From: Candidatus Mycobacterium methanotrophicum | GTDB taxonomy: Bacteria; Actinomycetota; Actinomycetes; Mycobacteriales; Mycobacteriaceae | DNA length: 64,000 nt | Assembly (NCBI RefSeq): GCF_023515995.1 | Contig: NZ_CP097320.1 | Location: 4,650,001 to 4,714,000, forward strand | Direction of reading: 5' to 3' | Notes under the pieces: generated by a model | Told to the model about the DNA's origin: nothing | The model's database searches: none | What the model saw: only the letters and a program-made list of their open reading frames with translations | Shown: positions 25,218 through 33,200 of the stretch, one piece after another | Layout of the letters: each line of letters begins with the position of its first letter | How positions within the stretch are numbered: position 1 is the first letter of the stretch | Program-made: the position numbers and the translations under genes

Positions 25218-25957
25218 GCCGGCCTCCTCAACTCGGTTCCGACGCTCAACGGTTTGCTTAGGTCGATCACCAGTTCCTGGCGCCAGAGAAGGTGCAGTAC
25301 AGCGGATCTGACACTTTGAGGGGACTCATTTGGTAAGCAGTTGAAAGCGTCTTTCAGAGACGCGCCATCCAGATTCCATGTTCGCAGTTGCGCCAATAGA
25401 TGTGGGTGGAATAGCCAGTCGCGCCGGTAACCCGCCAGGAAGCGAACGTTCGCCAGCTCAACTCCCGGCGGCTCAGTCGCCACTTCGAAGCGCCAGCCGC
25501 GAGCCTCGACCACTGCCCGCGTCCATCCGAACGTGAAGGCCACTTTGGGGTCGGCCAGACGTCGAGCTGGCTTAACATCCACGATGACTGGACCCGTGTC
25601 CGTAATCAGCAGATAGTCCGGGATGTGCTTCCGGCGCTTCCGGTCCGCCGAGGCTTGAAGCAGAAATGGCTGGGCGACGATACCTCGTACACAAGTGTCG
25701 AAGTCGGCGAATAGCAAGCGCGCCAACTCAAGTCGTGATTCATAGATCACGTGGCGGCCAACTTTTCTCGACCAGTAAGTACCCGAGTAGTGTTTCTGGC
25801 CCCGACACCATCGAAAGGTCCGCCACGGGTCCGCGGCAGCGAGTTCGTCGATCCCGGCCGCAGTCCACTCCCGTGTGACCTCACTCAGGTCGTCAGCACG
25901 TCGGTAAGAGACAGAGGCAGTCGACGCCTCATCTCCACTGCGGCCCATGGCGATCAC
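25214..25957 (-). CDS. tnsA: TnsA-like endonuclease of the intact transposon
   Basis: 247 residues. The PD-(D/E)XK nuclease residues are Glu73 (IYESRLELARLLFADFD), Asp114 (HIPDYLLITDTG) and Lys129 (IVDVKPARRLADPK). As the first gene of the operon, it is transcribed from the right end inward; the promoter should lie between 25958 and the end boxes. The presence of TnsA predicts true cut-and-paste movement rather than cointegrate formation. It is a diverged homologue of the copy at 9427-10164. Confidence 0.9.
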   Translation of the reverse strand: MIAMGRSGDEASTASVSYRRADDLSEVTREWTAAGIDELAAADPWRTFRWCRGQKHYSGTYWSRKVGRHVIYESRLELARLLFADFDTCVRGIVAQPFLLQASADRKRRKHIPDYLLITDTGPVIVDVKPARRLADPKVAFTFGWTRAVVEARGWRFEVATEPPGVELANVRFLAGYRRDWLFHPHLLAQLRTWNLDGASLKDAFNCLPNESPQSVRSAVLHLLWRQELVIDLSKPLSVGTELRRPA

Positions 25958-26043
25958 CTCGGCCCTGCAATCGGATCAGACTTCTGTCGGTGACCTGATC
26001 GTCACACAGCCGTCGGCGCAGCCCTGGCATTGAACAACCCGCG

Positions 26044-26120
26044 TGTCTCACGAACTTGGCGGAGCCGCCACCGCTCCGCCATCACTCGTGAGATTCCGCC
26101 ACGGTTCGTGAGAACCTACA
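26044..26120. mobile_element. Right end of the Tn7-like transposon next to dnaB
   Basis: Read inward from 26120: TGTAGGTTCTCACGAACC, then AATCTCACGAG (26085-26095), then an opposite GTCTCACG (26044-26051). The first two boxes are about 25 bp apart, as at 10335 and 12308. The stretch 25958-26043 must hold the tnsA promoter, but no clear -10/-35 can be picked. Confidence 0.8.
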
Positions 26121-26133
26121 CACAAAATCATCA
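26121..26133. repeat. Attachment site at the dnaB stop, with 5-bp duplication CACAA
   Basis: CACAA (26121-26125) follows the transposon end; after five more bases (AATCA) comes the reversed dnaB stop TGA (26131-26133). The same CACAA precedes the leftmost composite end at 10336-10340. The insertion spares the dnaB coding sequence, the hallmark of a TnsD-type safe site. Confidence 0.8.
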
Positions 26134-29100
26134 GCGCGCCATGTTGGCGAAACGTGAGAGATGCAACTGGTGTGCGACGGTCACCGTCTTCGTTGGCCCG
26201 TTGCGGTGCTTGGCGATGATCAAGTCTGCCTCACCGCCGCGCGGGTCGTCACGCTCGAAGGCATCGGGGCGGTGCAGCAGGACAACCACATCCGAGTCCT
26301 GCTCTAAACTGTTATGTACTGAAATACCTTGTGCCACAAAGTTATTCGTATCGGGGACGGTTCCATCGTACACATCATGTCCGCCGATACTAGTGATCTC
26401 CACGACCTTGTCCCAGAACACATCGCTGGTCGCGAGATCGTGGAGCGATCGGTCTTGAAGAAGCGCTGCCACCGTGTGCAGCCGCTGCCGGCCGGGGGCG
26501 AATCGCCGCGTCGCGCCAGCGAATTGTGAGTTCAGCGTGACCGAGAGATTGCGATGAGTCCGGCCTTTGGCAACCAGTGCCTCTCCAATCTTGCCCCACA
26601 CCTCTTTGGGTATCGAGTCGGCACCCGGGTGGCCGATGCGGGTGTTGAGCCTCGAAAGAACTTCGTGCGCGGACTTATTCCGCATGCCATGCATACCGAT
26701 GCTTCGGAGGAACGCGGCCCGATTCTCTGCCCTATCGACGCACAGGTGCCAACAATCGCGGTACCCAGACTTCTGCACGCGTGCTATCCGGGAAAATATC
26801 CCCACCCGCAGCAGCAGCTGTGAGATGTCATCGACTAAGCGACGACTCGTCGACGCGTAATAGATCTGCGCATGGTCAATCGAGTCATTCCGCCGCACTG
26901 AACCATCCGTCGCCCATAGGTGGCGCAGGAACAATGCCACCTGGTCGTTCGGCAGCTTGAAAACCTGCTGCGGCACGAACTTTTCGTGGCTACGCAAACC
27001 AAACAGGCCGAGTTCGTCCAGCCATGCCGCGATCGGGTTACGTCGACGGTGTGTCAGGTGGTACGGCGCCGGCAGGCGCAGCGTCGTGACCCGTGCGGCC
27101 GAGTACTCGTCGCGGGCCGCGGCCACTGCGAAGTAGGCCGCCGAAATCGTCACCGCAACCACGTTGGCCTCAGCCACCGAGGCATATCGGATCGGCTGGT
27201 TCTTCACAAACGAGCCGTCGCCGATCACGCGCGCGAGCAGGACCACCTCTGAATCGGCCATCCGCTGCGTGTCGACCGGTTCCGGAACCCTCCGCGGCAC
27301 CGCAAGGCGATCCCCCACCTGCAGCTGCTCCAACGGCATCCAGCCGTCGAGCGTCATAAACGGATGGTTTGCGGTCGCCTCAACCTCGCGCCCCGAGGCC
27401 AGCCGTAGCCGGAACACCTCCTTGCGACCACTCGGGAACACGTTCGTCATCGGCCGGGCCACCATCCGCAGCTGCTCGTCCAGCGACCACACCAGCGGGC
27501 GCTCGCCGGTCCGCAACAGTTCACCGAATGTCACCTCGGCGCCGGTGTCGGCCCGCAAGATGCGGGTATTCGCAGTGAGGCATCCGGATTCACGAAGGTC
27601 GGCCAACATCGGCTTCTTGTCGGTGCGCTGCTCGGGGCCGCGGTTGAGCTGGCTGATCGCGATGACCGGAACCGCGAGCTCCTTGGCCAAAAGCTTTAAG
27701 TTACGCGAGAACTCGGACACCTCCACCTGGCGCGATTCGTACTTCTTGCCGGAGGTCATCAGCTGGAGGTAGTCGACGACAACGAGCCGCAGATCGGCCC
27801 GTTGCCGCAGCCGACGGGCCTTCGCGCGAATCTCCATCATCGTCAGGTTCGGCGAGTCGTCGATATACAGCGGCGCCTCGCTGATTTCGCTCATCCGCCG
27901 CGCCAGCCGGGTCCAGTCGTCGTCGGTCATTCGGCCCGAACGCATATCGGCCAGTTTGATTTTCGCCTCGGCGGACAACAGCCGCATCACGATCTCGGAC
28001 TTGCTCATCTCCAGCGAGAAGATGACGCTTGCCATCCGGTGTTTGATTGAGCAGGATCGCAGAAAATCCAGGGCCAGTGTCGAGTTGTGGGTCGGAATCA
28101 TGCCGCGGCCGGCCAGGTACAGATGCGCGGCATTGTCCACCTGAACGCAGCGCACCGGAACGCTGCGCACCCGACACACTGCGTCCAGTTGCAGCACCGG
28201 CGCCATCAGCGTGGTGGCCCCGCGACGCTCCCCGTACCGCGCGATAGACCCGGCCGCGGCAATACTGTCGAGACCGCAACGCAGTTGCGCCGTGGTACGG
28301 ACGCCATAACCGGTGGGCCACTGGTGAGCTGCGTCGGCGACAATCACTGTGCCGTCGGAGAATTCGATCTCGTAGCACGGCCGGCCGAGCATGACTTCCG
28401 TTGCGGCCACCACCCGGGTCGGCTTTCCGTCCGCGCCGAGCAGCACGTCGCCGACTGCGACATCACCCATGGTCGTCCACCCGTCCGGCGTCGGCAGCGG
28501 TGTATCCAGTGCCAGTGCCTTCCCGACCCCCGGCCGCGCCGCGACAATGATCATCTGCCCGGGATGCAGGCCGTTGGTCACCTCGTCGAGCTCGGTGAAA
28601 CCAGTCGGCACTCCGCGGGAGATGCCGCCGTTGGAGGCGATCGCATCGATCTCGTCCATGGTCGGCTGCAGCAAGTCCTCCAACGGGACGAAGTCCTCGG
28701 AGAGCCGCCGGTCGGTGACGTCGTAGATTTCGGCCTGCGCCCGGTCCACCACCTCGGCGACATCAGCCCCCTCGGCGCCCGCGTAGCCGTACTGCACCAC
28801 TCGGGTGCCGGCTTCCACCAATCGGCGCAGCAGCGCCTTCTCGGCGACGATGTCGGCGTAGTAACCGGCGTTGGCCGCCGTCGGCACCATCGAGATCAAC
28901 GTGTGCAGATACGGCGCGCCGCCGACCCGGCGCAGCAGCCCGCGTCGGTCCAGCTCGGCGGCAACCGTCACCGCGTCGGCCGGCTCCCCTCGCCCATAGA
29001 GGTCCAGGATCGCGTCGTAGACGTTCTGATGCGCCGGACGGTAGAAGTCGCCGGGCCGTATCTTTTCCAGCACGTCGGCGATGGCGTCCTTGGAGAGCAG

Positions 29101-29211
29101 CATCCCGCCCAGCACCGACTGCTCGGCGGCGAGGTCCTGCGGTGGCTGGCGGCCGAAATCCTCGCTGGGCGTGCCCATGCCGGCGTGGCCGAGATCGTCG
29201 ACGACTGCCAT
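26131..29211 (-). CDS. dnaB: Replicative DNA helicase with two inteins
   Basis: The precursor has 1026 residues. Removing intein 1 (residues 232-376) and intein 2 (544-967) leaves a 457-residue helicase, the usual size. The N-terminal domain (QSVLGGMLLSKDAIADVLEK) binds primase; the RecA-like domain has Walker A RPGVGK/STLALDF (split by intein 1), Walker B RLVVVDYLQLM and the DnaB motif SQLNRGPEQRTDKKPMLADL (split before the last part by intein 2). DnaB unwinds the fork as a hexamer. Both inteins must splice for activity, since both break essential motifs. The 3' end abuts a Tn7-like transposon, so this gene hosts three selfish elements at or in it. The start ATG 29211 gives the normal N-terminus. 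Confidence 0.95.
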   Translation of the reverse strand: MAVVDDLGHAGMGTPSEDFGRQPPQDLAAEQSVLGGMLLSKDAIADVLEKIRPGDFYRPAHQNVYDAILDLYGRGEPADAVTVAAELDRRGLLRRVGGAPYLHTLISMVPTAANAGYYADIVAEKALLRRLVEAGTRVVQYGYAGAEGADVAEVVDRAQAEIYDVTDRRLSEDFVPLEDLLQPTMDEIDAIASNGGISRGVPTGFTELDEVTNGLHPGQMIIVAARPGVGKALALDTPLPTPDGWTTMGDVAVGDVLLGADGKPTRVVAATEVMLGRPCYEIEFSDGTVIVADAAHQWPTGYGVRTTAQLRCGLDSIAAAGSIARYGERRGATTLMAPVLQLDAVCRVRSVPVRCVQVDNAAHLYLAGRGMIPTHNSTLALDFLRSCSIKHRMASVIFSLEMSKSEIVMRLLSAEAKIKLADMRSGRMTDDDWTRLARRMSEISEAPLYIDDSPNLTMMEIRAKARRLRQRADLRLVVVDYLQLMTSGKKYESRQVEVSEFSRNLKLLAKELAVPVIAISQLNRGPEQRTDKKPMLADLRESGCLTANTRILRADTGAEVTFGELLRTGERPLVWSLDEQLRMVARPMTNVFPSGRKEVFRLRLASGREVEATANHPFMTLDGWMPLEQLQVGDRLAVPRRVPEPVDTQRMADSEVVLLARVIGDGSFVKNQPIRYASVAEANVVAVTISAAYFAVAAARDEYSAARVTTLRLPAPYHLTHRRRNPIAAWLDELGLFGLRSHEKFVPQQVFKLPNDQVALFLRHLWATDGSVRRNDSIDHAQIYYASTSRRLVDDISQLLLRVGIFSRIARVQKSGYRDCWHLCVDRAENRAAFLRSIGMHGMRNKSAHEVLSRLNTRIGHPGADSIPKEVWGKIGEALVAKGRTHRNLSVTLNSQFAGATRRFAPGRQRLHTVAALLQDRSLHDLATSDVFWDKVVEITSIGGHDVYDGTVPDTNNFVAQGISVHNSLEQDSDVVVLLHRPDAFERDDPRGGEADLIIAKHRNGPTKTVTVAHQLHLSRFANMAR
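26311..27582 (-). other. DnaB intein 2 with LAGLIDADG homing endonuclease
   Basis: 424 residues (544-967), starting CLTANTRILRADTG and ending GISVHN before Ser968: a class 1 intein with Cys1, penultimate His and terminal Asn. Block B is ATANHPFMTLDGW. The endonuclease blocks are LLARVIGDGSF and LRHLWATDGSV, both with the acidic residue, so the nuclease may be active. It sits at the insertion point known from M. tuberculosis and M. leprae DnaB. Confidence 0.93.
28084..28518 (-). other. DnaB intein 1, class 3 mini-intein in the P-loop
   Basis: 145 residues (232-376), starting with Ala (ALALDTPLPTPDGW) and ending PTHN before Ser377. An N-terminal Ala with Trp298 (AAHQWPT), Cys355 (VPVRCVQVDN) and Thr374 (IPTHN) is the WCT signature of class 3 inteins, where the block F Cys is the first nucleophile. 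No endonuclease domain is present. It splits the Walker A Gly-Lys from Ser-Thr, so unspliced DnaB cannot bind ATP. Confidence 0.9.
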
Positions 29212-29756
29212 AGCCTCCCCGCCACCTCCTCCGGCATGATGTTCGAACGCGCATTCGACACACGCAGCTTGACGTTAAGTCACACCACCGACACCGCCTA
29301 CTCAGCCCGGCTGGCCGAAACCTCCTCACGCCGCTTCCGGCCCGCATCGTCGTCGGCCCGAAACCACCGACGTCACCCCGCGACGGGTCGACGCTAAGGG
29401 TTGCTGGCGAGTACTCCAAACGCACTTGTTCATAGACCTGTGCATCGTGTGCGCATATCTGTGCGCGACCGTGTTGAGGGGCTGTGGAGAACTTGTGGAG
29501 CAATTCGCGGCGGTGCCACATCACTGCAGATAAGCGCACCACACCACCGCGCCGTTTCTGTGGATGGGATTCTCTTCGGCGTGTCGGGCGGGTTGCCACT
29601 CCGGGCGTGTTGCGTTTCAGTCGATGACTGGCCGCGTTAACGGACGGTTACGTTCGCTGGCAGACGCGTTCGCGGGTGAGTTCGTCAGCTTGGGCGGCAG
29701 CACCGAAACCCCGGTGGCCGCGCGCGAGCGCCTCCACCGGGGTACGGCAGTCAGCC
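29212..29756. other. 545-bp gap between dnaB and rplI
   Basis: H37Rv has a small gene (Rv0057) here; I see no counterpart. The region holds an imperfect inverted repeat, GTGCGCATATCTG (about 29450) and CAGATAAGCGCAC (about 29531), with CTGTGGAGAACTTGTGGAG between them. It probably includes the dnaB promoter and the end of the ribosomal operon. Confidence 0.4.
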
Positions 29757-30215
29757 TTAATTCTCGGCGACGACCTCAAGTGCGATCTCGACGTCGACTT
29801 CCGGGTGCGCATGCAGCGTGACCGAGTGGTTGCCGACCGCCTTGATGTGGCCCTTGGGCAACCGCACGATGCGCTTGTCGAGGTTGGGCCCGCCGGCTTT
29901 TTTGATCGCGCCGACGATGTCGGCGGGGGTCACCGATCCGAACAGCTTGCCGGAGTCGCCGGCAGTGCGCACGTGCAGCGCAACCGCGCCTAGGGCCTCG
30001 ATCGCCGTCTTGATTTCGTTGGCGTGCTCAAGGTCTCGCACTTGCTTGGAATCGCGGGCCCGACGGATGTCGTCAACTTGCTTCTGCGCGCCGCGCGATG
30101 CGACAACGGCCATGCCGCGGGGCAGCAAGAAGTTGCGACCGTATCCGTCTTTGACTTCAACGGTATCGCCGACGGTACCGAGGTGATCGACGTCGGCGGT
30201 CAAAATGAGCTTCAT
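29757..30215 (-). CDS. rplI: Large-subunit ribosomal protein L9
   Basis: 152 residues, the normal length for L9. The N-terminal domain MKLILTADVDHLGTVGDTVE with the GYGRNFLLPRGMA signature binds 23S rRNA; a long helix follows and the C-terminal domain has GAIKKAGGPNLDKRIVRLPK. It is last in the rpsF-ssb-rpsR-rplI operon, 30 bp after rpsR. Confidence 0.97.
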   Translation of the reverse strand: MKLILTADVDHLGTVGDTVEVKDGYGRNFLLPRGMAVVASRGAQKQVDDIRRARDSKQVRDLEHANEIKTAIEALGAVALHVRTAGDSGKLFGSVTPADIVGAIKKAGGPNLDKRIVRLPKGHIKAVGNHSVTLHAHPEVDVEIALEVVAEN

Positions 30216-30245
30216 CTGTTGTCAATTCCGTTCTGCGTGAGCTGT

Positions 30246-30503
30246 TTACCGCGCCGAGGACGTGAACGGCAGCAGCGCCACCTCACGAGCGTTCTTCACC
30301 GCGATCGCGATGTCACGCTGGTGCTGCACGCAGTTGCCGGTGACGCGACGCGCCCGGATCTTGCCGCGCTCGCTGATGTAGGTGCGCAGCAGCTGGGTGT
30401 CCTTGTAGTCGATCGCTTGGCCCTTTTTGGAGCAGAACACACACTTGCGCGTCTTGACCGGCTTTTCCGGCACCGGCCGCCGCTTGTTACTGGACTTGGC
30501 CAT
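30246..30503 (-). CDS. rpsR: Small-subunit ribosomal protein S18
   Basis: 85 residues from ATG 30503. KCVFCSKKGQAIDYKDTQLL, RTYISERGKIRARRVTG and NCVQHQRDIA are typical. The CVFC pair and the later Cys mark it as the zinc-binding (C+) type, which mycobacteria replace by a cysteine-free paralogue under zinc starvation. It is in the ribosomal operon with ssb. Confidence 0.95.
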   Translation of the reverse strand: MAKSSNKRRPVPEKPVKTRKCVFCSKKGQAIDYKDTQLLRTYISERGKIRARRVTGNCVQHQRDIAIAVKNAREVALLPFTSSAR

Positions 30504-30546
30504 GTCTGTCTCTTTCGTCCTTATGGAGCAGAAGGGTGATTGAAAA

Positions 30547-31071
30547 TTAGAACGGTGGTTCGTCGTCGCCGCCGCCGAACGAGCCGGAGGCCGGGGCGCT
30601 GCCCCATGGGTCGTCGCCGGTTCCGCCGGCTGCGCCGCCGGTCGGGGCCGCCGCCTGACGCTGGGCCCCGCCACCGGCGCCGAAGCCACCCCCGCCGCCG
30701 CCGCTGCGGCTGGCCTTGTTGACCTTCGCAGTGGCGTAGCGAAGCGACGGGCCGATCTCATCGACCTCCACCTCGACCACTGTGCGCTTCTCTCCCTCGC
30801 GGGTTTCAAACGACCGCTGCTTGAGCCGGCCTTGCACGATCACCCGCGAGCCGCGGGTGAGGCTTTCGGCCACGTTCTCGGCGGCCTCACGCCAGATGCT
30901 GCACCGCAAGAACAGCGCCTCGCCGTCCTTCCACTCCCCGCTCTGGCGGTCGTAGATCCGCGGTGTCGAGGCCACCGTGAAGTTCGCAACGGCGGCGCCT
31001 GACGGGGTGAACCGCAGCTCGGGGTCGGCGGTCAAGTTTCCGACGACGGTGATGGTGGTGTCACCAGCCAC
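30547..31071 (-). CDS. ssb: Single-stranded DNA-binding protein
   Basis: 174 residues. The OB fold (TTITVVGNLTADPELRFTPS, VANFTVASTPR, RGSRVIVQGRLKQRSFET) is followed by a Gly-rich linker (SGGGGGGFGAGGGAQ) and the acidic tip DDEPPF that recruits replication and repair partners. The length and layout match mycobacterial SSB. It is between rpsF and rpsR, as in most bacteria. Confidence 0.96.
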   Translation of the reverse strand: MAGDTTITVVGNLTADPELRFTPSGAAVANFTVASTPRIYDRQSGEWKDGEALFLRCSIWREAAENVAESLTRGSRVIVQGRLKQRSFETREGEKRTVVEVEVDEIGPSLRYATAKVNKASRSGGGGGGFGAGGGAQRQAAAPTGGAAGGTGDDPWGSAPASGSFGGGDDEPPF

Positions 31072-31189
31072 AGTGACCTCCTGGTCCTCGTGGTCCCGCC
31101 GCAGCGGGCGGGTGGGTGGTCAAGAGCATGCCGTCGCAGAGCCTACGCAACGGCTACGACGTGACGCGGTCATTCGCCAACAGGATCAG

Positions 31190-31480
31190 TCAGTGCTTGT
31201 CGGCGCGCATGACCTTGGTGCGCAACACCGACTCGTTCAGGCTGAGCTGACGGTCGAGTTCCGACACCGTCGCCGGCGCGGCCTTGAGATCGATCACCGC
31301 GTAGATGCCCTCGGCATGCTTGGCGATCTCGTACGCCAGCCGGCGCCTACCCCAGATGTCGACCTTGTCCACCGTGCCGCCGTCTTTACGGACGACGTTG
31401 AGAAATGTCTCCAACGACGGGGCAACGGTGCGCTCGTCGAGGGTGGGGTCAAGGATGACCATGATTTCGTATGGACGCAT
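31190..31480 (-). CDS. rpsF: Small-subunit ribosomal protein S6
   Basis: 96 residues from ATG 31480, preceded by TAGGAGGTGATGAGG. MRPYEIMVILDPTLDERTVA, DKVDIWGRRRLAYEI and AEGIYAVIDL are the S6 ferredoxin-like fold. S6 pairs with S18 on the 30S platform, and both are in this operon. Confidence 0.97.
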   Translation of the reverse strand: MRPYEIMVILDPTLDERTVAPSLETFLNVVRKDGGTVDKVDIWGRRRLAYEIAKHAEGIYAVIDLKAAPATVSELDRQLSLNESVLRTKVMRADKH

Positions 31481-31565
31481 GGAAACCTCATCACCTCCTA
31501 TGGTCGTGGTCGGCCACGGTCTTGTCCGTGGCAGGAGGGTCGCCTGCGTCGGCAACCGCCCCAGG

Positions 31566-33200
31566 CTACCGGACGGCTGGTGAGCTTGCGAAATCCGGCT
31601 CGGCGACGGCGCGGCTCCTAGCCGGGCGCAGGTGCGCAGGCAGCCAGCCGGGCGGCGCATCGGGTGCCCGGTCGAACACCCCGCCCGCAGGATCGTCGAG
31701 CCGTCTTCCCCAGCGCACCAGATCCTCCTCGGGCCGATAAATCTGGCGGACCACCAGCGCACACAGGCCCAGCACCGCGACGTCACGCAGCAGCACCGTG
31801 GCAGCGAACCACTGCTCGGGCAGTCCGCGGTTGGGCACGCTGTAGAGGTAGTACATCCGCGGTATCCACACCAGCGCGTCGATCGTCATCCACGCCAACA
31901 GGATTCGGCGGTGCGGCAACGCCAGCACGGCCAACGGCACCAGCCACAGTGAGAACTGTGGACTCCAGACCTTGTTGGTCAACAGAAACGCCGCCACGAC
32001 CAGAAACGCCAGCTGCGCCACGCGTGGCCGCTGTGGAGCAGTCAGCGCGATGTAACCGATTGCGCCGCAGCATAATACGAACAGCGTCAAGACGACTTCG
32101 TTGAGTCTCTGCGGCGGCTGCCAGAAACCCAGGTGCGGATCGAAACCCTGCCAGCCGGTGAACGACTTGACGAGGTTGAACAATGAATCCATGTCATCGC
32201 CGCGGCGGGCGTTGAGCCGGAAAAACTCCGACCACCCTCGCGGGTAGAGCACCATCACCGGCAGGTTGACGGCCAGCCACGTCGCCACCGTCGCGGCCGC
32301 GGTGCGGGCCAGCGCAGCGAGCCGCCCGGTCCGGATGCCCAGCACCAGCAGCGGGCCCAACAACAACGCCGGATACAGCTTGGCCGCGACACCCAGGCCC
32401 AGCAGCACACCGGCCAGTATCGGCCGCCGCCGGGCCCACGCCAGCAAGCCGCCGACCGCCAACGCCGTTGCCAGCGCATCGAAATTCGTGAAACCCTGAA
32501 AGATCACCAGCGGAGACGCGCCGACCAGCGCCGCGTCCCACACCCGACGGCCCGCGAGCCCCGCCGTGGCCCACAACGTCGTCAGCCATGCCAACGCCAA
32601 CCCGAGCGCCGAAATATCGAAGAAGACCACCACTTCGGCGATCACCGGCAGCTTCGCCACGCTGCTTAGCGTGGTGTAGGTCTTGGCCAACGCCATCGAC
32701 ACATACTGATACACCCCGGTCAGCACCGGATACTCCATGTAGCGCACCGCAGGCCGGCCGTCGTAGCGAACCTGTTGCTTGCCGTCGGGATCTTTTTCGA
32801 CCCAGCTGGACTTGTACGGAAACTTACCCTGGCTCAACAACTCCGCGCCGTACAGCGGCACGGTGTCGGAGTAGCACAGCTCGTAATACGCCCGCTGGTT
32901 CTGCCAATTGGCAACGCGGGCATCGCCCGGCCCGGTCCCCGTGGTCTGCAAACACGGCGCTTTCGTCGACCAACCCAGCGCCAAAAACACCAGCGCCATC
33001 AACAACATCGCCCGCAGCGGGGTCAGGAATGCCGTGCGCCCGATCATCGCGTGCCGGCCCACCGGGCCACCGATGACGCCTGCGAGCGCCGCACCGAGAA
33101 AGTCGGTGCGGCTGGGGCAATCCCGGTGGTCGGCGGAGCGCAAATCCGCGGCCAACGGCCGCGGCGAAATGGTGGGGCGAGAAGTCCGATCGCCGATCAC
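31566..33200 (-). CDS. Polyprenol-phosphate mannosyltransferase-type membrane protein (GT87 family)
   Basis: 544 residues, the counterpart of Rv0051. Around ten membrane helices are seen (for example TPLRAMLLMALVFLALGWST, VLLGLGVAAKLYPALLLGPL, VVLTLFVLCCGAIGYIALTA). The GT87 pattern of an acidic loop after the first helix, conserved Tyr/Asp residues, and KVWSPQFSLWLVPL near the end are present. GT-C enzymes of this type use lipid-linked mannose or arabinose on the outer face of the membrane; the exact acceptor is unproved. The GTG start overlaps the ponA stop (GTGA), which suggests coupling to peptidoglycan synthesis. Confidence 0.85.
   Translation of the reverse strand: MIGDRTSRPTISPRPLAADLRSADHRDCPSRTDFLGAALAGVIGGPVGRHAMIGRTAFLTPLRAMLLMALVFLALGWSTKAPCLQTTGTGPGDARVANWQNQRAYYELCYSDTVPLYGAELLSQGKFPYKSSWVEKDPDGKQQVRYDGRPAVRYMEYPVLTGVYQYVSMALAKTYTTLSSVAKLPVIAEVVVFFDISALGLALAWLTTLWATAGLAGRRVWDAALVGASPLVIFQGFTNFDALATALAVGGLLAWARRRPILAGVLLGLGVAAKLYPALLLGPLLVLGIRTGRLAALARTAAATVATWLAVNLPVMVLYPRGWSEFFRLNARRGDDMDSLFNLVKSFTGWQGFDPHLGFWQPPQRLNEVVLTLFVLCCGAIGYIALTAPQRPRVAQLAFLVVAAFLLTNKVWSPQFSLWLVPLAVLALPHRRILLAWMTIDALVWIPRMYYLYSVPNRGLPEQWFAATVLLRDVAVLGLCALVVRQIYRPEEDLVRWGRRLDDPAGGVFDRAPDAPPGWLPAHLRPARSRAVAEPDFASSPAVR

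Larger units (their letters stand above)
10341..26120 (-). mobile_element. Composite Tn7-like transposon inserted 3' of dnaB (15.8 kb)
   Basis: The outer ends are TGTAGGTCCTCACC at 10341 and, reversed, TGTAGGTTCTCACG at 26120, both flanked by CACAA. Inside are the four-gene operon tnsA-tnsB-tnsC-tniQ (25957 down to 19292) and cargo to its left. It is composite: outward-facing ends also occur at 12308 and 18919, separated by CCCGG if the nested element at 12313-18912 is removed. The 2-kb left unit (10341-12308) and the 7.2-kb right unit (18919-26120) therefore probably moved together. No cas genes or CRISPR array are present, so it is a protein-guided and not an RNA-guided system. Confidence 0.85.

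Noticed and set aside
10341..26120. Possibility that the Tn7-like element is CRISPR-associated (CAST)
   Set aside because: No cas genes, no repeat-spacer array and a long TnsD-type TniQ; TnsA is also present as a separate gene in a classic tnsABCD order.
28087..29397. A 436-codon plus-strand frame opposite dnaB
   Set aside because: It is antisense to the helicase and intein 1 with no recognisable domain.
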